DNA of 64,000 nt from Sialis fuliginosa (lineage: Eukaryota; Arthropoda; Insecta; Megaloptera; Sialidae), in assembly GCA_961205875.1 (NCBI GenBank), contig OY540822.1, positions 4,714,501 to 4,778,500 of the forward strand. The letters run 5' to 3'. The notes beneath the pieces are model-generated. The model saw only the letters and a list, made by a program, of their open reading frames with translations, made no database searches and had not been told where the DNA came from. A program made the translations under genes and the position numbers. Positions within the stretch are counted from its first letter, which is position 1, and the number at the start of each line of letters is the position of its first letter. Shown here in pieces: positions 55,295-64,000 of this stretch.

Positions 55295-55606
55295 TGTATG
55301 CAGCTATTTCGGTTACATTTACTTGACAAATAAAAGGATTGATAAAAAAAGTGACCATACGTTGGTTTGGTTGATACCACTTACTTTAATAATACACAAA
55401 TTTGAAAAATACAATATAAGTATTTTTAAATTAATTTTGGAAATGATTAATTCTTTTACTGTGATTGAGAATACACAAGTATACAAATACAATATTTTCA
55501 CAGAAGAAATATTGTTAAAATGATATAAAACATTAAAAACATAGTTACTAAATACTAAAAAAAATTTAAATAACATTTTATAGAAAACTAAAAAAAATGT
55601 TTCATC

Positions 55607-55665
55607 GTAGTCGCACAGCGGCGGGCACCATGATGCCCGCGGGCATAGGGTCGGGGACCACTGGT
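55607..55665 (-). mobile_element. Putative hAT terminus
   Basis: Minus strand CAGTGGTCCCCGACCC followed by a palindromic ATGCCCGCGGGCAT. CAGTGGT-type starts are usual for hAT. The opposite terminus was not found. Confidence 0.45.
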
Positions 55666-55710
55666 CTACTCTTATTGGATATTTGATATTGTGTATTTAT
55701 ATTTATTTAT

Positions 55711-55850
55711 TTATACTGGAGCAATATTATTTGACCACAATGGAAATAATCCTAAGTCATCTTTACGCTTTTTTGTGAATTTTAATTTATAAATATAATA
55801 GGGATTATCATCGGTTTCACTTTCTTTAAAAAAAATTGAAGCTGATTCAT
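55711..55850 (-). pseudogene. Small piece of the same unnamed gene
   Basis: ESASIFFKESETDDNPYYIY, then LGLFPLWSNNIAPV and a stop. By recall, the order (RIDVAHF block, FPLW block, zinc module) fits one insect family. Mariner and hAT sequence flank it on either side. Confidence 0.4.
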
Positions 55851-55854
55851 ATAC

Positions 55855-56440
55855 TAGGCTGTCCGATAATGATCCGGAATGGAAATGAAAGAACTTGAAT
55901 TTTGGCAAAAATTGATTTTATTTTTCAACGTAGTCTCCTTTTAGCTCGATACACCGAGTCCAGCGATCTTCCAACATTTTAATACTTTTCTTATAATCAT
56001 CGGCGCTCAAACCCTCAAAATACCCATTTGTTGCGGTGATAACTTCTCCATTTGAGAAAAAACTCTTTCCCTGGAGCCATTTTTTCAATTTTGGAAAGAA
56101 TATGGTGGATTCATAGTCCAATTGTTCCAATTTCGTCATTGATTTATGCGCTTTGTGTGACGGTGCATTATCGTGAAGAAAAAAATTGTTTTCTCTGTGT
56201 AACCTTTCGTTTTTTCTTCATACAGCATCCAATCGATCCAATAATCCTGTGTAATATTCAGCAGGTTCTTCCACCCTCAAGATAATCAATAAATATTATG
56301 CCAACCACATTCCACATCCCAAAATAGACTGGCCAAAACTTTTCCTGCAGATTGTTGACTCTTTGGTCATTTTGCACGGTTTTCCTCCGGTTCTACCCAC
56401 TGGTTGACTTGATTCTGGTGTATAGTGATGAATATATATT
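55855..56440 (-). pseudogene. mariner transposase, C-terminal half, with one terminus
   Basis: Minus-strand frames show NNFFLHDNAPSHKAHKSMTK (second catalytic Asp block), then IFFPKLKKWLQGKSFFSNG and RWTRCIELKGDYVEK, the standard end of mariner transposases. Upstream of the HDNAPSH block there are stops. The terminus TGTCCGATAATGATCCGGAA follows near 55862-55881. The 5' half is missing. Different subfamily from the relic at 5641-9180. Confidence 0.75.
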
Positions 56441-56447
56441 TAATATA

Positions 56448-56786
56448 TTATTTTTCAACTTTTTCTGAACATTGCGTTGGCATGGTAGAATTTAAGTTAT
56501 TGCCATATTTTTCGCAATTAAACAAAATAAAAAGGGAATATATAATTTCAGCCGCCTTATCTTCATCTTCACTGATAATAATTAATTGACCTATTATAGC
56601 TAAATAAAATATTTTAACTGCACGCCTTAGAGATGAGAAAAGTGTTGTATATTTTTTTATGAAATGTGCGACGTCAATACGAATTATTGTTGATATATTT
56701 TGTATATTTAAAAATGCATCTGCATATTCATAAATGTCAGAGTATTTATTAGAAAAACGTAAAACCGAGCTTTGTATTGATCGCAA
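56448..56786 (-). pseudogene. Piece of an unnamed element-like insect gene
   Basis: Minus-strand frame with IIRIDVAHFIKKYTTLF, LRRAVKIFYLAIIGQLIII and EDKAAEIIYSLFIL. The RIDVAHF string is a conserved core that could include a catalytic Asp in a transposase-like fold; this is inference. The exon start overlaps the 180-bp repeat at 56759-56938. Confidence 0.45.
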
Positions 56787-56938
56787 ATAATCTCAGTGGG
56801 CACTTTTGCTCCTGACATAGTCTACTTGTTAAAAAAAAACTTCTTATTTCTTTTGTTCTGTGTCTTTCGGATAGCATCTGTTCCACGGAGAACTATCCTT
56901 CAGGGCAATTCACTACTATCAAATATAAAAAAAATGTT
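56759..56938. repeat. 180-bp direct repeat, left copy
   Basis: Matches 58111-58290 without a visible difference, from GTAAAACCGAGCTTTG to AAAAAAAATGTT. The two copies bracket 1172 bp of unrelated sequence. Confidence 0.95.
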
Positions 56939-58110
56939 TTTTTTTATTGCATCCACATGTACACAACAGTCAGAGCACGGGCGACTCACGGCGTCTGCAG
57001 CCACCAACGCATACGCACACACCTACCTCCGCTGCACACCTTACCTACACACTATGTAGTGCGTAACACTGCACTTGTTTTAAAACTGCGATAAGCCAAT
57101 TCCGAGAAGTAAGATGTGACGTCACGGGCCCAGGACTACCCTCCGACTTAAAGTTCTCCCTCTGCACCCTGCGCGCACCTGAGAAGCCAGGAAATTTTTG
57201 TATATAAACTGAAGGATTTTTTAAAACAAACCAGACTCCAAGTCTCACTGACCAGCTCATCCATTTGATAGTCTACTGACTGGTTCAGATTCGATAGCCA
57301 AAAAGGGGATTGTTACACGGCTGCAGGCCCGCTATCATTATTGCGCCTCTGTAGTCAACAATCACCCACTGTTGATATTCTCGGGGATTGTTACACGGCT
57401 GCAGGCCCGCTATCATTATTGCGCCTCTGTAGTCAACAATCACCCACTGTTGATATTCTCGGGGATTGTTACACGGCTGCAGGCCCGCTATCATTATTGC
57501 GCCTCTGTAGTCAACAATCACCCACTGTTGATATTCTCGGGGGTTGTACACGGCTGCAGGCCCGCTATCATTATTGCGCCTCTGCAGTCAACAATCACCC
57601 ACTGTTGATATTCTCGGGGATTGTTACGCGGCTGCAGGCCCGCTATCATTATTGCGCCTCTGTAGTCAACAATCACCCACTGTTGATATTCTCGGGGATT
57701 GTTACACGGCTGCAGGCCCGCTATCATTATTGCGCCTCTGTAGTCAACAATCACCCACTGTTGATATTCTCGGGGATTGTTACACGGCTGCAGGCCCGCT
57801 ATCAGTATTGCGCCTCTGTAGTCAACAATCCCTATTGATAGACCTAAAGCCTCCCTGGTGGGCCCCAACACCAGGGCTCGTTACTCGCCACGATCCATCC
57901 ATCGACGCCCGTACCGCCGCTCTTGGACGCCATCTCCAGGTCCGCCCTCGGACGTTGCCTCCAGGCCCGCTCACGGATGCTCAATACATCGACGCCTCCG
58001 CCGTTGCACCCACGGACGCCGCCTGCCCGGTCTGTTCAGGACACGTCGCCATCCCGTCCACCACGCTAGTCTACATCCCTCCAAGCTACAGATACAACCC
58101 CTTAACTACA
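56939..58110. repeat. Inserted block between the 180-bp repeats
   Basis: GC-richer non-coding DNA: a promoter-like stretch (TGTATATAAACTG near 57198-57210), a 78-bp tandem array, then a CGACGCC-rich tail ending CAACCCCTTAACTACA. The tail resembles 31010-31140, so the block is probably a solo LTR or similar dispersed element. Confidence 0.5.
57303..57838. repeat. 78-bp minisatellite, about seven copies
   Basis: The string GGGATTGTTACACGGCTGCA recurs every 78 bp from 57305, with only scattered substitutions and one short deletion in the fourth copy. Each unit contains a 6-bp perfect stem TCAACA...TGTTGA with a 9-base loop. As 78 is divisible by three, long repetitive frames open on both strands; they are not genes. 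Confidence 0.95.
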
Positions 58111-58290
58111 GTAAAACCGAGCTTTGTATTGATCGCAAATAATCTCAGTGGGCACTTTTGCTCCTGACATAGTCTACTTGTTAAAAAAAAACTTCTTATT
58201 TCTTTTGTTCTGTGTCTTTCGGATAGCATCTGTTCCACGGAGAACTATCCTTCAGGGCAATTCACTACTATCAAATATAAAAAAAATGTT
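58111..58290. repeat. 180-bp direct repeat, right copy
   Basis: Copy of 56759-56938; directly followed by different sequence and then a long T run (about 58310-58326). Confidence 0.95.
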
Positions 58291-58380
58291 CTTTTAAAAC
58301 CATCATACTTTTTTTTTTTTTTTTTAACTTTCGCCCCTATGGAATCTATACAGATATTACCACCATACATTGAATGGACA

Positions 58381-58795
58381 TTATTCCACGATTACGATAC
58401 AGTCAGCACAGAAAGGTACAATATGTTCTAAACAAATATGTTTGTTGCAACTCTCGCAGGTGTAATTTGTTTTATGGTTTTTCTTGGCTGGACACACTTG
58501 ACACCTTTTGCGAACATTAGCCTTTTTTGCCGGAGGTTCCCATGAAGATTCACCAACAAATTTTCCAATATTTTGTCGCAACTCACGTGGAAGCACTGAT
58601 ACATTTTGGCGAAGTTTTAGGTGTTCCATGACAAGACCGAGCCCTAGGTTTTTTATAAATCGCCTTCTTTTTGTTTTTGAACAATTATTATTAATTATGT
58701 TTATTATTAGGCCATTAATTGCAGCTATCTTCAATGAGGCATACAAAATTGTCAATGGCCACCTTTTAGAATTACGACTTGCGTTGAACAACACA
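58381..58795 (-). pseudogene. piggyBac-type transposase, C-terminal end
   Basis: Minus-strand frame with NSKRWPLTILYASLKIAAIN, then basic KTKRRRFIKNLG, then the zinc-binding tail (RCQVCPAKK, YTCESCNKHICLEHIVPFC, CADC). This is the end of a piggyBac transposase of another subfamily than 13588-15608. The DDD domain is missing; the left end lies at a junction with the next feature. Confidence 0.75.
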
Positions 58796-59246
58796 TAGCT
58801 TTACCACCGAAACATCGCGATGACATACATAGTGGACCCATTATTCTTGCTGGTTTTGGATCATTTTGTACATATTTATTACCGTCTTTTATAAATCCTG
58901 TATACTCCTCTCCCATCATTCTCTGCCGCTTATTTGTCGTTCTTTCCCAATAATTTGGATTCCCTTTGCGCTTCCTATTATTTCTCTTTGATGTTTGTTC
59001 TATTTCCTTTTCGGGAAACCATTCCACATTGTCTGGTGATAATGGCATTACATTCGTTATATCTGAGAGAGCAACGAAAGAAGGATCTGCAGCTGAATCA
59101 TCAGATGAAAAATCAAGGCCGCCGTTATCTTGCTCTATTACATTAACGTTCACATTAATGGGAGTAATAATACTATCATCTTCATTTTGTGTTAAAGCAG
59201 GATCAAAAACTGTTACAGTGGTAAATGTAGTAAACTCGGATGTCAA
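58796..59246 (-). pseudogene. N-terminal part of an unnamed KRNPxxW-type insect protein
   Basis: Acidic N-terminus, then RKRKGNPNYWERTTNKRQRM, GEEYTGFIKDGNKYVQND and CMSSRCFGGKAMCC. The pattern K-R-x-x-N-P-x-x-W-x-R ... G-E-E-Y ... cysteine cluster is a widespread N-terminal module of element-like insect proteins, by recall. It runs straight into the piggyBac fragment near 58796 and may be a fusion or a deletion junction. Confidence 0.45.
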
Positions 59247-59346
59247 ATTTTGATTTTGACTTTCTGGATGTAATGACGCAGGGATGGGGACTATTTGCGA
59301 TTTTGGTTAATTTTGATTAGTAAGCTTATTTAATGTTTATCTCTTC

Positions 59347-59466
59347 TTTTTGAGCAATATTTTACGCCGTTCACCCAGATCTTTCAGAGTTACCACGTTA
59401 CTGTTCAAGTCAGAATTTTCTAAAAAAAACTCATCTGTATCTCGATCCTTCATTATTATGTGCTTA
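59347..59466 (-). CDS. Possible small first exon
   Basis: About 38 codons from an ATG near 59452 (MKDRDTDEFFLENSDLNS ...) to a stop near 59340, acidic then basic. It could be the first exon of the protein at 58796-59246 because it lies upstream on the same strand; no splice proof. Confidence 0.2.
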
Positions 59467-59696
59467 CTTGACACTTGAATGTACATATGTATCTAAAAAT
59501 AAAAAAATAAATTTTTTTTGTAATGCAATACCGCGTAAATTACCCACACAACTAAATAACGTAATGTCAAGACCGCGTAACTACGCGTCAATAAATTATT
59601 AAATAATTTGATGTAAGTAGTAGGAAGACTCGATGGGCGGGTCATGACTTTGACCTTAAGGTCAATGACCTTGACTTTGCAGGTGTGACCTCTGGG

Positions 59697-59820
59697 GTGA
59701 ATGAACTTTGCAGCTGCAAAGGTCAATGAACTTTACAGCTGCAAAGGTCAATGAACTTTGCAGGTGCATAGGTCAATGCCCTTTGCAGGTTCGGGGTGAA
59801 TGATCTTTGCAGGTTTCATT
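59697..59820. repeat. 25-bp tandem repeat containing AGGTCA
   Basis: Five units of the type GTCAATGAACTTTGCAGCTG + CAAAG, period 25 (one unit 24). TGACCTTAAGGTCA, a perfect palindrome, lies just upstream near 59650. Confidence 0.85.
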
Positions 59821-59829
59821 ATAAAAAGT

Positions 59830-60790
59830 GGAGGGGGGCGCCGGGGGGCGGATCCCGGATTCTTGAAATCTGATGCTATTGTTGTTGTTGTTATTATTTA
59901 TATTTGTTACAATTTTTTATTGTTAATAATATTAACTTTGCATTGTTGTGAATATTTATGTCTGTTTCAACAAATCTGGAAAATAAGAAAGAATAGGTGT
60001 TTTTATAAAAAGTCTGAGAATATAATATATTATTTATTAGTTTATATAAATATAAACAATTACCCAAAAATCTTTTAACAATTTTACAGGAGTTTTTAAA
60101 TTAAAATATAGATGTTAATAATAATTCGTATAATATATATGTACCTACACAGAACATAGATTAATTAAATATATAGAATGTAACTAAACAATAACAGTTA
60201 AATTAAACAATAACTCAAAAACTATTTAAACAACTAAATTGAAAAATACACTGAATTAGTAAAATATATACAAATACACTGAACAATTAAATGTAGAATA
60301 AATGATAATGCGATATAGCGTTTAAATTATACTTTCTTATTACACTCTAGTTGTAAACTGATAATGTTTTAGAATTTAATTATATACTCGAGAATGTTAT
60401 TACATACATACATACATGCACATATATACACACACCATAGATCCTAAAAATGAATTATTTCAGTAGGAAGGAAGGTTCGATAGGATGATTTTTAAGTTTA
60501 TCCTCGCAGTAAATATTAAATTCAAAGAACAATATTTTATAATCGATCAGTTTCCAGAATATGGTCGGTTCAACAAAAACATCCCCACCTAATTTTTTAT
60601 TCGCGACATCTACGAAATATCGCATTATCAATTCATCTATAGAGAAACACCTAAACTATAATCTAGTTATATACAATCTACATTTTAATATGATTTTCCA
60701 CTCATCGGAATTAATTGACACTTTTTTTCACTTTTCCGATCACGTAACACTACATGTTTTTATCCAAAATAAAATACAGAATATATAGAT
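59830..60790. other. AT-rich spacer, no gene
   Basis: A short G/C-rich patch (GGGGGGCGCCGGGGGGCGG near 59834), then AT-rich sequence with a CATA microsatellite near 60400-60435. Nothing coding recognised. Confidence 0.4.
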
Positions 60791-60797
60791 AATCTGT

Positions 60798-61768
60798 CTA
60801 CGACTGTGAAAATAACTCACGTTTACAGTTTTCATTATTGAAAAACTCGTTGATATTGTCTACGAATGCGAGAAACACACCCCAATCGAGATAGTCTATG
60901 AAGATTGAGTCTTTACTAACTTGTCCTATCTGCACACGGGCTTCAAACTCTTTTTTACAATCGGTATCAGTATAAAGAACATTATTCCCTAACTTATCTA
61001 ACAAATCGTAAAGTTTTAATCTAGCACCCGCTGTGGTGTACACACCTAGAGCGACATTTATTGTTTTTAGCGGTGAGTAACTAGATTTTTCAATAATATA
61101 ATTTATAACCACTGTTTCATCGTTAATAAAATGTATGTATTTTACATCGTATATAGGTGAAATTAATTTTTCAAACAAGACTTCTGAAGACACAACTATT
61201 TCTGTTTGAGATTTATTTTCTTCCTGACAGAATTTACCCCACAAACTATTTAAACATAATTTAGATAGAGCTCTTTTACCTGGATTTTTTTCTATACTGT
61301 CTAAATCTAACTGAACCTCCTCATTAGAGTAATAATTGTGAATATAATTTTGTTTTAATTCTATGGTATCACATCCGTCGGGAAATCCAGAGGCTTCCTG
61401 TTTTAATTGTATTGACATATTCTGTGAACAATCCACCGCATTTTAAATTTTTATCATACGATATTACTCTATATTCCCAAAATTCAAAAAATTTTATAAT
61501 TTTATAACCTTTAGATAATGCTAATCTTATCTCGTCTATCATCCATGTACCGGAAATTGTTCGAAACATATCGTTATGATTACATTCGACCATCATTTCT
61601 GTAACACATGAACGGCATAGTGGAAAATATAATTTTTTGTTAAATTTATATGGGAGTACTGGGTGATATAAGTTTTTAGGCGGTAAAATTGAACACTTTA
61701 TAATACCTTCTTTATCCAAAACTGCCTCATCACAATCATCGTCTATATAAATTTTAGGATGTCCTACA
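60798..61768 (-). pseudogene. Protein-primed DNA polymerase B (Polinton/Maverick type), C-terminal relic
   Basis: Minus-strand frames cover an upstream block (GIIKCSILPPKNLYHPVLPY, FPLCRSCVTEM, ISGTWMIDEIRLALSKGY, FFEFWEYRVISYD). A one-base shift near 61405 precedes KQEASGFPDGC, motif B (NPGKRALSKLCLNSLWGKF) and motif C (NVLYTDTDC, the catalytic D-T-D). After motif C the sequence no longer looks like a polymerase. The exonuclease and terminal-protein parts are absent, and no Polinton integrase, capsid gene or termini are next to it. Confidence 0.8.
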
Positions 61769-61779
61769 GGGTATTTAAA

Positions 61780-63997
61780 GTATTTATTTTATAATGTGTA
61801 TTTTTAAAATAAATAAATGGAGTTGAGAATAAAGGTTTATCACTTGCAATTGTCAACTCATTATAACAAGATTCATTTTTTAAATCAAATTCTTTCAAAG
61901 TTGATACTTCAACAAAACAATTTAAATCTTTAGAAGAATTCATTAAAAAATTAGTAAATCGTAAAGAAACTTTTTTTGCTAGAGATAGTGCTATATTTTT
62001 TCTTGAAGATGTAGAATTAGTGTAATTTTTCATTTCCCTGTGTTTACTTTCATATCTAAGACAATTATATTCTTTTAGTGGTCCTGACAGTTTGATTATT
62101 CTTGGATAGTGAATAAGAAAATGATGTTTAGGTTTAAGAGTATCGTCAAAAATATTTACATATGATTTATTATGTATAATAATTTTTTTTTTAACTCATC
62201 GATATCATTTTCAAAAGAGTCATAAAAAATGATTTCAACTAATTCTTGTAATGTACATACATATTTCCAAACTGTATCATTTTGGGGAATAGAATGACCT
62301 AAAATACATGTTATAAAATTTAAAAATGTTAGTGATTCTCTAGCAGACATTTTGAGTTTATTTGCTTTAATATGATCAATTGTAATTATTGCAGGGCGAT
62401 TTTTAATTTCTCTTTCGCCATAATTAAATTGGTTTACTTTATAATTAAAATCTTCAATTGTAATAAAATGTTTAATACAGATAAAATAATAAAGTGATTT
62501 AGCAAGACCATAGTCAATAACTCCTTCCAAAACATCATGCATTATATCTACACTGTAATTTTCAGTAACATGAAATGCATCTAACTGATTCAAAATTAAT
62601 TCTTCTTTAATGCCTGTTTTTTGATAATTTTGAGCTTTTATTAAATCTTTTTCATGATTAGATTTACTTTCTAAGCAATTATTTTGTTGATTAAAATGAT
62701 TCTCATAGCCGAGTTTATTTCGGACAAGATTTTTTTTTTCACTTTGAGGTTTTCTTGTTTCTGATTTTGGCATTAAACAATGCCTACAAAAGTAAGTATG
62801 AGCAAATGATTTTGAAAAACCTAATAAAGAATTAACAGCAGCATTATCTCCTAAAACTAATCCCAAAACAAAATAAACTTTTTCGATTCCCTTTTCTGTC
62901 TCTACATCTATTCCTTCAACTTCTAAAGATTTAAGAATTTCTAAAAGTGGAGTTAAGCATCGATCATTGCCTAAATCATTGAATATATATTTTTTTTAAA
63001 ACATTGCAACAAAAATATTATCAAGAGTTGAAGAACCCAATGGCGATGTTGGAAAACTGTAATAAAATGATGATAATGTTTGACTTGTTGGATGACTTCC
63101 AAGTGGATCATCAATAGAAAATTCATCATAATATAAAAAATATGGGATTACGTTTTTATTTTCAAATATTGTTAATTTTTTTTTCCACAGTTCTCCATTG
63201 CAAAAACTAGATATTACTCCATTGTTTTGGTTATTTAAATTTGAATTATTTAAAGTTTTCTGCAAAATGCCTGGTATTTGAAAAAATTTTTGAATTTGAA
63301 ATTTTAACGGTAATAAAATAGTTTCATTAACAGAAGAATCAAGACACACTTTGCCTTTTCTCATAACTTCTTTAACTGTTTGTGAAATCACTACTTTATT
63401 TGGTGCTTTATAAAGATTGATTGAATCTAAATGTTTAAGAAGTAAAAATTCTGAATGAATATTTTTAAAAGGACAACTGCAAAGATTAAAAATATCTTCA
63501 ATGATGCTACGATCTTCACCAAAAACTAGGGGTAATATAATATCTTTTAGTAAATCAAATATGATAGTAAACACATTTTCACTCAAATCAGAAATTATGC
63601 CCTCAATCAGTTTATTTGTTACATTACTATAATTATTCAATTTACAGATAAAATTTAATGCTGACGTTTGGAGAATTTCTTTCACATGTGATATTTCATT
63701 ACTTAAGTCATGTTTAACTTTAAATCGTTTTTTTTCGGTATTAATTAGATTATCAACAGGCTTTGTTAAAGAAAAATTTACAGGAACTTGCTCACAAGCA
63801 TTTACATCATTCTTAATTTCATGAGAATTTTTTATATGTTTAGTAAATCGAGTAATATCAGTAAAAGTGCTAGGACACCCAAACTGTCCACATTCATATG
63901 AATCTAATTTAAATTTTTGGTGAAAGTATTATTTTAAATGAGAAATCAAAAATTTTGATGACGAAAATGTATCATTGCACACAAAACACTGTAACAT
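61780..63997 (-). pseudogene. Large transposase-like insect protein, frameshifted
   Basis: Starts at an ATG at 63997 with a C2H2-type finger (MLQCFVCNDTFSSSKFLISH), a TAA at 63931-63929, then a second finger (CGQFGCPSTFTDITRFTKHI). It continues through GKVCLDSSVNETILLPLKFQ, YFLYYDEFSIDDPLGSH, GLVLGDNAAVNSLLGFSKSF, YFCRHCLMPKSE, YSVDIMHDVLEGVIDYGL, MSARESLTFLNFITCILGH and PKHHFLIHYPRIIK to NSTSSRKNIALSLAKK. Two more breaks lie in A runs near 63000 and 62184. This family is multicopy in insects and fishes. The conserved D residues (YYDEFSIDDPLG, LGDN, DIMHD) suggest a DDE-type enzyme, but that is inference. Confidence 0.6.
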
Positions 63998-64000
63998 TTT

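Noticed and set aside
57303-57838. CRISPR-like appearance of regular repeats
   Set aside because: Whole units repeat with no variable spacers, and the DNA is eukaryotic.
57285-58167. Frames of up to 207 codons on both strands with a 26-residue period
   Set aside because: A 78-bp minisatellite is a multiple of three, so it opens frames automatically.

Overview
This looks like nuclear DNA from an arthropod, most likely an insect. It is AT-rich, has a spliceosomal intron with GTAAGT and CAG borders (2098-2185), and carries element families common in insect genomes: errantivirus-type gypsy elements with env, CsRn1-like gypsy, Penelope-like, Tc1, mariner, piggyBac, hAT, pogo, PIF/Harbinger, and a Polinton-type DNA polymerase B relic. 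The species cannot be told from the sequence. No ordinary single-copy host gene is certain. Nearly everything recognisable is transposon or retroelement sequence, much of it nested and decayed, so this resembles a heterochromatic or low-recombination insertion sink.

Layout. 1-4.2 kb: end of a PIF/Harbinger-type transposase, an intact two-exon SWIM/YqaJ nuclease-like gene, and a broken gypsy relic. 4.3-5.05 and 10.3-11.1 kb: repeated copies of an exon resembling XK-related membrane proteins. 5.6-9.2 kb: a mariner relic split by a long palindromic MITE and a hAT-like element, which holds a second hAT MITE, which holds a further foldback. 11.1-15.6 kb: LINE ORF1, gag, pogo and hAT fragments, then a piggyBac element with TTAA flanks. 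16.4-17.3 kb: second copy of the hAT MITE. 17.7-31 kb: a decayed minus-strand errantivirus-like element whose integrase is interrupted by a complete CsRn1-like retrotransposon with apparently identical LTRs (18831-23896), and whose gag is interrupted by an intact Tc1 element (28440-30067). 31.2-33.3 kb: pogo, gypsy and Tc1 fragments.

33.5-41.2 kb is a nearly complete errantivirus (LTR, gag, pol, env, LTR; 4-bp target duplication CACG) with one visible stop codon in the protease. 42.15-43.3 kb is a ~284-bp tandem satellite. 44.2-46.5 kb is an unnamed element gene broken by a Penelope-like insertion. 47.9-54.4 kb is a complete young gypsy element whose 1169-bp LTRs each hold a 46-bp GC-rich minisatellite. 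54.7-56.8 kb is another unnamed gene family, broken by hAT and mariner pieces. 56.8-58.3 kb holds a 180-bp perfect direct repeat around a block with a 78-bp minisatellite. 58.3-64 kb has a piggyBac chimera, a DNA polymerase B relic and a large transposase-like gene running off the window.

The parts form no shared pathway. Each retroelement is its own gag-pol(-env) unit. The biological story is order of insertion, which the nesting and target-site duplications let one read. The likeliest still-functional proteins are the CsRn1-like Gag/Pol, the 47.9-54.4 kb Gag/Pol, the Tc1 transposase, Env and late Pol of the 33.5 kb errantivirus, and possibly the SWIM/YqaJ protein.
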